NCBI GenBank assembly: GCA_027924645.1 | Contig: BSBN01000829.1 | Coordinates: 2,232,001-2,296,000, forward strand | Length of the DNA stretch: 64,000 nucleotides | Direction of reading: 5' to 3' | Source: Cunninghamia lanceolata | Taxonomy: Eukaryota; Streptophyta; Pinopsida; Cupressales; Cupressaceae | Shown here: positions 56,751 through 64,000 of the stretch, in pieces | Position numbering within the stretch: position 1 is the first letter of the stretch | Layout: every line of letters starts with the position of its first letter | Made by a program: the position numbers and the translations under genes | Notes under the pieces: generated by a model | Database searches by the model: none | What the model was told of the DNA's origin: nothing | Seen by the model: only the letters and a program-made list of their open reading frames with translations

Positions 56751-59700
56751 TCAAAGAACAACACTTTGAGCTCTACTAGATTGATGCATTCCTATGCATC
56801 GTAGTTTAGGGTAGGAGGGGTAATCGAACCCTAACTTTTCTCTAAGATATTCAAAGGTATCTTTAGGTAGATGCTTAATGAAAATGTCTGCAATCTGATC
56901 CTTTGTTGACCCATATTCCAACTTTACTACATTCTCTGTCACCTTCTCTCTCAAAAAGTGATACCTTATTGATATGTGGTTTGTTCTTGAATGCATCACT
57001 AGATTCTTTGAAATCTTTATGGTACTTGTATTGTCACAAAAGATTGCAATTGGATCTTCATACACAACCCTTATATCCTTCAAAGTTCGCTTCATCCATA
57101 ACACTTGAGTGCAACAACATGCTACTGCAATATACTTAGCTTTTGTAGTTGACAAAGAGATAGAATCTTATTTCTTGCTCAGCCATGAAACCAATCTATT
57201 ACCCAAGAAGAAATCACCTCCACTTGTACTCTTTCTGTCATCAACATCTCCGGCCTAATTTGCATCCGTATAAGCACTAAGAGTGAATTCATTGTCCTTT
57301 GAATACCATAATCCATGATCCAGAGTGCCTTTTAAATACTGTAGGATTTTCTTGACTGCCATCACATGTGATTCTCTTGGATCAACTTGCAACCTTGCAA
57401 CAAGACAAACTACATGCATTATATAAGGTCTAGTTTGAGTTAGATAAAGCAATCCTCCAATCATGGATCTGTATTTTTTCTGATCAGCCTTGGGTGATTC
57501 ATTAGTTTTGCTCAACATGTAGCCAGTCACCATGGGAGTACACACTAGTTTAGATTCTTCCATCCCAAACTTCTTCAACAACTCTTTCACATACTTAGAT
57601 TGAGATATGAAGATTCCTTTATCTGATTGATTGATTTGCAGACCTAGAAAGAAATTCATCTCAACAAACATGAACATCTCAAACTCATTTTGTATTTAAC
57701 CAACAAATTTCATACACATACCTTCATTGCCTCCAAAGATGATATCATCAATAAAGACTTTAGAAATCAATATTTGATCACCATTAATCTTAAAATAAAG
57801 ATTACTATCAGTGGTACCTTTATTGAACCCTAACTGTAGTAAGTACTTATCCAACCTTGCATACTAGGCTCTAGGAGCTTGCTTGAGTCCACACAAAGCT
57901 TTCTTCAACATGCACACAACATCTCCTTGGTCTAATAACTTAAATCCTTCTAGTTGCTCAATGTAGACCTTCTCTTCCAACTCACCATTTAGGAATGCAG
58001 AGTTTACATTCATTTGATACACTTTAAAATCTTTGTGGGCTACAAATGCCAGAAATATTCTAATTGTTTCAATCTGAGCTACTCAAGCAAAAGTCTCTTC
58101 AAAATCTATTCCTTCAATTTGAGCATATCCCTTGCATACAAGCCTTGCCTTATTCCTTACAACCTCTCCATTCTCATTCAGCTTATTCCTAAAACCCATT
58201 TGGTTCCACTAACATTTTTGTCAGCAGGTTTGGGAACTAATTCCTAAGTATCAATATTTTCTAATTCCATTAGCTCTTCCTCCATGGATTTTACCTAGCT
58301 TTCATCATTACATGCTTCATTCACATTCTTTGGTTCAACCTTTGAAATCAAACAATAATTCACTTGTTCTTTTGCAACATTTTTTCTTGTTAGCACACCT
58401 TTGTTCTTGTCACCTATAATTTGATCTTCAGAATGATTGATCCTTACATACGTGGGAGTTTTGACAATACTTTATGAAGCCTCATCTTCATCTTGACTAT
58501 CTTCTTGCTCATTTTTCTCTTCATTTACTATAGTCATAGGTTCATCTAATTCATAGAAACTCATGTCTAATATTCTTTCCTTCCCTTCATCCACCTTTAT
58601 ATTTGCACTCTTAACAATCTTTTTCGAGCCTTTTTTTGTAGCACTGTAAGCCTTTCTCTTGGTAGACTATCCAAAGAAGATTCCTTCATCACACCTTGCA
58701 TCAAACTTTCCTAGATCTTTATCTCTCCTGCTATGACATTTGCTTCCAAATATTATGAAATATTTTACTGTAGGAATTCTTCCATACCACAATTCATAGG
58801 TAGTTTGAGTACCATTACCTTTCACTTAAACTTTGTTTTGAATGTAGACAATAGTATGAATTGCCTCTTTCCAAAAATCTTCTGGCAGATCTGCTTCCTT
58901 CATCATTGTCCTAGCAGCTTCTTGAACTATTCTATTTTTCCTTTCCATAACTCCATTCTACATAGGAGTTCTAAGTGCAGACATCTGTCTCTTTATCCCA
59001 TGCTCTTCATAGAAAATGTTGCATTCATTTGATGTGAACTCACCTCCTCTATCAGACCTCAAGCATATGATCTTCAACTCTATTTCATTCTCAACCATTT
59101 CCTTGAAAGATTTAAATTTCTCTAGGGCTTTTGATTTGTCTCTTAGAAAAGTAACCCAAGTCATTCTAGAATAATCATCAATAATCAACATGAAGTACTT
59201 GTCATCTTGTAGACTTCTCACGCTTGTAGGACCATAAAGATCTGTGTGCACTAGATCCAGCAAACTGGTAGAAAATTGTTCTTTGCTCTTGAAACTTGTC
59301 CTTGTATGCTTTCCCAACTGATATTCCTTACAAATTGGATTGGAGGGTTTCACAAGTTTTGGTAAATCTCTCACAGTTTGACCTAAACTTATCTTTACCA
59401 GATTATCAAAGTTTATAATATGACACATCCTAAATTATGCCATAGCCAACTTTCATCTTCTCGGGCCATTAAATAGTAATCATTAGTTCCTCTTAATTAA
59501 TAGATGTTACCTTTTGTCTTCTTACCATTAGCAACCACAGTTTCATAGCTTTCCATGATATTGTACCCTGTCTTTGAATCTTAGATCGTATCCTTTGTCA
59601 CACATCTCACCAACACTCAAAACATTATGCTTCAAACCCTTCACATATAGAAGATTGTCAGTATTATGCTTTCCATCAAATGAAATAGATCATTTTCCAC

Positions 59701-60872
59701 AAATCTTACCAACTGCATTATCTCCAAACCTAACCAGTCCGCCATCATACTTTTCCAAACTTACAAACTTACTTTTGTCACCAATCATGTGATGTGAGCA
59801 TCCACTATCAATGATCCATTCATCCTTATCTTTCTCAACCTGAACAACCAAAGCACTTTCTTCCACTGGTTTTTCTTCCTTCACATAGCTAGTAGAATTA
59901 GTAGACACATGATCTTATTTCATAGCAATAAACAGACATTCATTTGTACTAGTACTAACATCATCAGATTCATCATCAGTCACACCTTCATCATCACAAT
60001 CTCTGACATAGTAGTATTTCTTTGGAACTCTAGACCTGATCTCATATCTTTTCTTATTTCTTTCAATTCTTTTAGGATAATTGGAAGCATAATGACTTAC
60101 TTTACCACAAGAGAAACATTTGAAAGGTAATTTACCTTTGAACTTACCAGAGCCTCTTTGCAGCTTGTCAACAAAGTTAGCTTCAATTTCATCAAAGTCA
60201 TCATCCACCTTGTATTTCTTAGCTCTAGAAATCTTTTCTGAAGTACTGGTTTAAAGATGATTCAACTTTTGGTAGGGCATCACCAAATTCCCTCATCTCA
60301 AAGGCTATAAGCTTTCCAAGTAACTGATCTCTGTCAATAGTTTTCATAGTCACAAATTCTTTGATAGAAGCTACCTTGTGGCTCTAGGACTTTGGTAGTG
60401 ATCTGAGAATTTTCATCACAACTTCCTTATCACCAATGGTTCCTTCCATTCCTTTTATTCCATTAACAAGTTCATCAACCCTTTGCATGAAGGCTATAAT
60501 ATTTTCATCTTCATTAATCTTCAAGCTCTCATATTTAGCTTTCAGGCCTTGAAGTTTAGCTTCTTTTACATAATCATCTCCTTCATATAGCTTGTTTAAC
60601 TTATCCCAAACCTCATTTGCAGTTTCTAGGTCCATGACTTTAATCAACTCAGTGTCAGTCAAGGCACTTAACAAGGTAACTATTGCTTTTATAATTAACT
60701 CATATTCTTTGGTTTCATCTTCAGTCATCAAACCATTTTGAGGAATGGTATATTTTGATTCTGTAGCCTTCCATACTTTATAACCAAGACAAAGAAGATG
60801 GCTTTTCATTCATACCTTCCAAAGAGCATAATTTGTCACATCAAACTATGGAGCTTCCTTCTTATAAGACAT
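56751..60872 (-). pseudogene. Copia gag-pol remnant (second minus-strand element)
   Basis: Gag starts at an ATG read from 60872 (MSYKKEAP) and includes the 60809-60384 frame. The CCHC knuckle reads CFSCGKVSHYASNYPKR, with Tyr at the fourth ligand. Protease reads WIIDSGCSHHMIG (about 59810). GAG-pre-integrase and integrase lie at 59428-58958 (CKEYQLGKHTRTSF, IDDYSRMTWVTFL, SDRGGEF). RT has FIDDIIFGGN near 57745 and KCLFGLKQ-like sequence near 57890. RNase H lies at 57155-56751 (STTKAKYIAVA, FCDNTSTIKISKN, HISIRYHFLREKV). Stops separate these frames. Confidence 0.93.
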
Positions 60873-60914
60873 CCTGGATCTTCCTCAAGTTGTTAGGCTT
60901 TCTTTAGAGGAACT

Positions 60915-60927
60915 GGCTCTGATACCA
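60915..60927 (-). other. Primer-binding site of the second minus-strand copia
   Basis: The minus strand reads TGGTATCAGAGCC, two bases from the LTR end: a perfect tRNA-iMet-type site. Confidence 0.92.
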
Positions 60928-60929
60928 AT

Positions 60930-62370
60930 TGTTAAAATACATCAGACAACTGAGAGGGGGGGAATCAGTTGTCACAAAAACTTAGCTTCATATGCATATC
61001 AAACCATCAACAACTTAATTATTCAATCAGATTTAACCATAAAAGCATGAAACCATTAACTTAATCACAATCACACATTCAACATAGTAGACACCATATT
61101 TTTACATGGAAAATCCTAAAAGGAAAAAACTACAGTGGGTGTTAGCCCACAATAATATATAAGTTATATCAATACTGAAAAATAGAGGCTCACTGCCTAT
61201 AGGGGTCACTACCTAAAATGCTCACTACAAAGAATGGCCCGCTACCTAAGGATGGCTCATTACCGAAGGGTGGCTCACTACCAAGATGGTGAACTAAATG
61301 AATAGCAACTATTTCATGCCATGATTCAATTCCATTGAAGCACAAAATGACTCCTCCACTTTACTCCTTCACACTTTCACACTTATCTCTTCATATTCAC
61401 AACACATGCACTTTTTCGCAACTACATTACATGCTTTTATACAATTCATCAACCTTGGAATGTACATCAAGGTTGGCATTACATTAACAATTGGATCAAT
61501 CGCCAAGGTCGACATTTCATACATACATAAAATAGGTCTGGACCTAATACAAATTTTGCTAAGGAAAAGATGTAAAAATGTATGTGGATCACACTATGAC
61601 TTAGCTAGGACTCAAACACAATCCTCCATGCAATAAAATGCTTCTACAATCTTTGATGCATGTCCACAAATGATGAATTCAACCAAGTTAGCCAAGACTG
61701 ATAATAGCACTGGGTCTGCAAGAACATTCTTCATTCACGATACAATTTTCTCTTTGTAGATCAATCCAAAGGTAGGAACATGATCAGGAGACATCCAAAA
61801 GAACATTGTAAACACCAGGAACAATCACACAATCTCTAATTACTCTATTAATAAGATTCTTTAAACCAGAGCACAAGAACAACACTGCCAGCCACTGTCA
61901 TTAGTAAAAGATAGCTTGCGGACCACTAAATCATGAACCATTGCATTGAAGGAACATAACATCATCACAGAGTTAATTCCAGAACCACAGACCAAAATAC
62001 TTCAATGCGGAGGAATGCGGAGCAAAATACTTTCTCCCTGTCACCACCAAACATACAAAAAAAGTAGTTTTCACACTAGTCAACACAACTTACTCAAATC
62101 TTCATTCCGGAGGCTCAACCTTGGAATATAACATCTTCAAACAAGCTTCTAAATAACTTCCAATCCATACACAAAGATATTCATTCTACAAGAAATACAG
62201 AGCATTCTTTTGGACTGTTCTTCTGCATGTAATGCACTGTTTCTATTGCAATTCACTATTTTTACCAAATGAGCTAATTTTCTCAATATCCTCAACATCT
62301 ACAAGAAAGTAACAAAATGAGGGCATAGTTGAAACCAATGACAACATCAAATAGGCACATACTTTTAACA
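60930..62370 (-). repeat. 5' LTR of the second minus-strand copia
   Basis: This LTR starts TGTTAAAATACA and ends ACTTTTAACA on the + strand; it is 1441 bp. A CACACACAC-type stretch present in the left copy near 55500 is shorter here. Confidence 0.92.
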
Positions 62371-64000
62371 TTTCATTCCCTAGGTGTCCTAATTGAATCT
62401 GTCTATAGTGTACCGGTAAAGTCTCTTAAGAGACCTAAGAGCAAATTATTGCTAGACTTTGATAGAGTAGTTCTTGCACTTTGTAGAACCTACAAATGAT
62501 CTATTTGGACCTACAGTTGGATGTCAAGCCCCTCCACAATAGCCTCTCTCAGTTTTGACCACCTCAACATCATTTGATCGTGCCAACGGTGGATGCATTC
62601 TTGAAAAATGCCTCATTGACATGTAGTGTAAAGGTGCCAAGAGATATTTTGTGTTCTTTACCCCGTGGGACCTAATTGATAACATTGATAGGTCAGGGTG
62701 GGTGGGTTTATACTAGTGGAGGCCGTGTTTCATTCCCCAGGTGTCCCAATAAAATTAGGCTACAGCATACCGATAAAGTCTCTTAAGAGACCTAAGAGCA
62801 AAAAATTACCAGACTTTGACGGAGTAGTTCTCACACTCGTGGCACATAGAATGATCTGTTTGGATCTACAACTAGATGTTTGGCCCCTCCACAATAACGT
62901 CTCTTAGTTTTGACCAACTCAATATCGTTTGACCATGCCAACGATAGATGCATTCTTGAAAAGTGCCTCAGTGACATTTGTAAATGTGCAAAGAGCCATA
63001 TTTTATGTTCTTCACCCTATGAGACCTAACCAATTGTGCTGATAAGTTAGGTTGGGTAGATTTATGCTAGTGGAGGCCCTATTTCATTCCCTAGGTGTCA
63101 CAATCGAATTAGGCTATAGTGTACCGACAAAGTCTCTTAAGAGACCTAAGAGCAAAAAATTGCTAGACTTTGACGGAGTAGTTCTCACACTTCGTGGCAC
63201 CTACAAATGATCCATTTAGACCTACAGCTAGATGTCAAGCCCCTTTACACTAACCTCTCTTAGTTTTGACCAAATCAACATCATTTGACTGTTCCAATGA
63301 CGGATGCATTCTTGAAAAATGCCTCAGTGATGTGTAGTGTAAAGGTGCCAAGATCCATATTTTGCATTCTTCACCCCATGGGAGGACCTAACTGACAACA
63401 TTGATAGGTCGGGTGGGTGGTTTTATGCTAGTGGAGGCCCTGTTTCATTCCCTAGGTGTCCCAATGGAATTGGGCTACAATGTACCGACAAAGTCTCTTA
63501 AGAGATGTAAGAGCAAAAAATTGCTAGACTTTGACAGAGTAGTTCTCACACTTCAGGGCACCTATGAATGATCTATTTGGATCTATAGCTAGATATCAGG
63601 ACCCTCGATAATAACCTCTCTAAGTTTTGACCAAGTCAACATGATTTGATCATGCCAATGGTGGATGCATTCTTGAAAAATGCCTTAATGACATGTAGTG
63701 TAAAGGTGCCAAGAGCCATATTTTGTGTTTTTCACCCTATGGGGCCTAACTGATGGCACCGATAGGTCATGGTGGTTTGGTTTGTACTAGTGGAGGCCCT
63801 ATTTTGTTCCTTAGGTGTCCTAATTGAATCGAGCTACAGTGTATCGGCAAAGTCTCTTAAGAGACCTAAGAGCAAAAAATTACCAGACTTTGATGTAGTA
63901 GTTCTTGCACTTCATGGCACCTACAAATGGTCTGTTTGGACCTGTAGTTGGATGTCAGGTCTCTCCACAATAACCTCTCTTGATTTTGACGAACTCAACA

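Larger units (their letters stand above)
55053..62370 (-). mobile_element. Second Ty1/copia retrotransposon, minus strand, in the satellite
   Basis: LTRs of about 1.44 kb (55053-56500 and 60930-62370) flank a copia interior on the minus strand. The target duplication TTTCA is perfect (55048-55052 and 62371-62375), and the flanks rejoin in the monomer phrase GTTTCATTCCC. A primer site adjoins the right LTR, and the minus-strand polypurine tract AAAGGGGGAGAT adjoins the left one. Stops in most domains make it inactive. Confidence 0.95.
42955..64000 (+). repeat. Satellite array, 354-361 bp monomers, interrupted by three retroelements
   Basis: Using the CTTTGACGGAGTAG landmark, monomers start near 42969, 50085, 53345, 53704, 54063, 54419, 54778, 62460, 62817, 63171, 63532 and 63891, and the last runs off the window. 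Joining across each insertion and removing the target duplication restores 358-359 bp units. Conserved parts include CACTTCGTGGCACCTA, TTTTGACCAACTCAACATC, CATTCTTGAAAAATGCCTCA, GTGGGTTTATGCTAGTGGAG, GTGTCCCAATCGAAT and the palindrome GTCTCTTAAGAGAC. There is no shared open frame. Insertions sit at 42985-49737, 50445-53341 and 55053-62370. Confidence 0.93.

Noticed and set aside
42955..64000. CRISPR-like or centromere-specific array
   Set aside because: Units are about 358 bp without spacers, so it is not CRISPR. Nothing in the sequence proves centromere function.
1..64000. A dedicated defence, biosynthetic or other multi-gene system
   Set aside because: Only one intact gene (PME-B) is visible; all other coding sequence is transposon or pseudogene remains.

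Overview
This is a nuclear window from a seed plant, read entirely by eye. The plant origin is supported by a two-exon pectin methylesterase (PME) gene with GT..AG splice sites, remnants of an ABCB transporter and of a pentatricopeptide-repeat (PPR) gene, plant-type Ty1/copia and Ty3/gypsy chromovirus retrotransposons primed by tRNA-iMet, solo LTRs, a tRNA-derived SINE and a satellite array. The very low gene density, heavy nesting of old elements and long AT-rich spacers look like a gymnosperm, perhaps a conifer. That lineage call is inference only.

Layout. 1-1915: short-LTR, non-autonomous retroelement whose left LTR is cut by the window edge. 1960-18750: a decayed PME locus (PME-A) with its flanks; a whole Ty3/gypsy chromovirus (5273-12209, TSD taatt) sits in its intron, and parts of the flanks are repeated again at 14.4-18.7 kb. 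18.75-24.7 kb: no gene seen, one solo LTR (21322-22929). 24.7-27.3 kb: minus-strand ABCB pseudogene whose coding sequence is split by a 1787-bp solo LTR (TSD tatct). 27.5-30.5 kb: PME-B, the only intact gene seen, two exons, 539 residues, all catalytic residues present. 30.5-35 kb: its downstream flank, homologous to 16.5-18.7 kb. 35.06 kb: PPR fragment. 35.75-39.2 kb: copia body truncated at both ends, fused at 39216 to a second copy of the PME-B downstream flank (to about 41290), which carries a SINE with a perfect 17-bp target duplication. 41.6-42.2 kb: three exon-like pieces of an unrecognised decayed gene.

From about 42955 to the window end the backbone is a tandem satellite with a 354-361 bp period. 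I count twelve monomer starts. It is interrupted by three insertions with readable target duplications: a minus-strand copia (42985-49737), a 2.9-kb solo LTR (50445-53341) and a second minus-strand copia (55053-62370).

How it fits together: a PME block appears to have been duplicated in tandem, one copy stayed intact and the others decayed by deletion, C-to-T change and insertion. No operon-like or defence-like system is visible. The more unusual observations are the satellite and its insertion sites, a repeated GCGCTAAAA motif upstream of the TATA box in two different LTRs, the solo LTR inside an ABCB exon, and the unidentified exon set at 41.6-42.2 kb.
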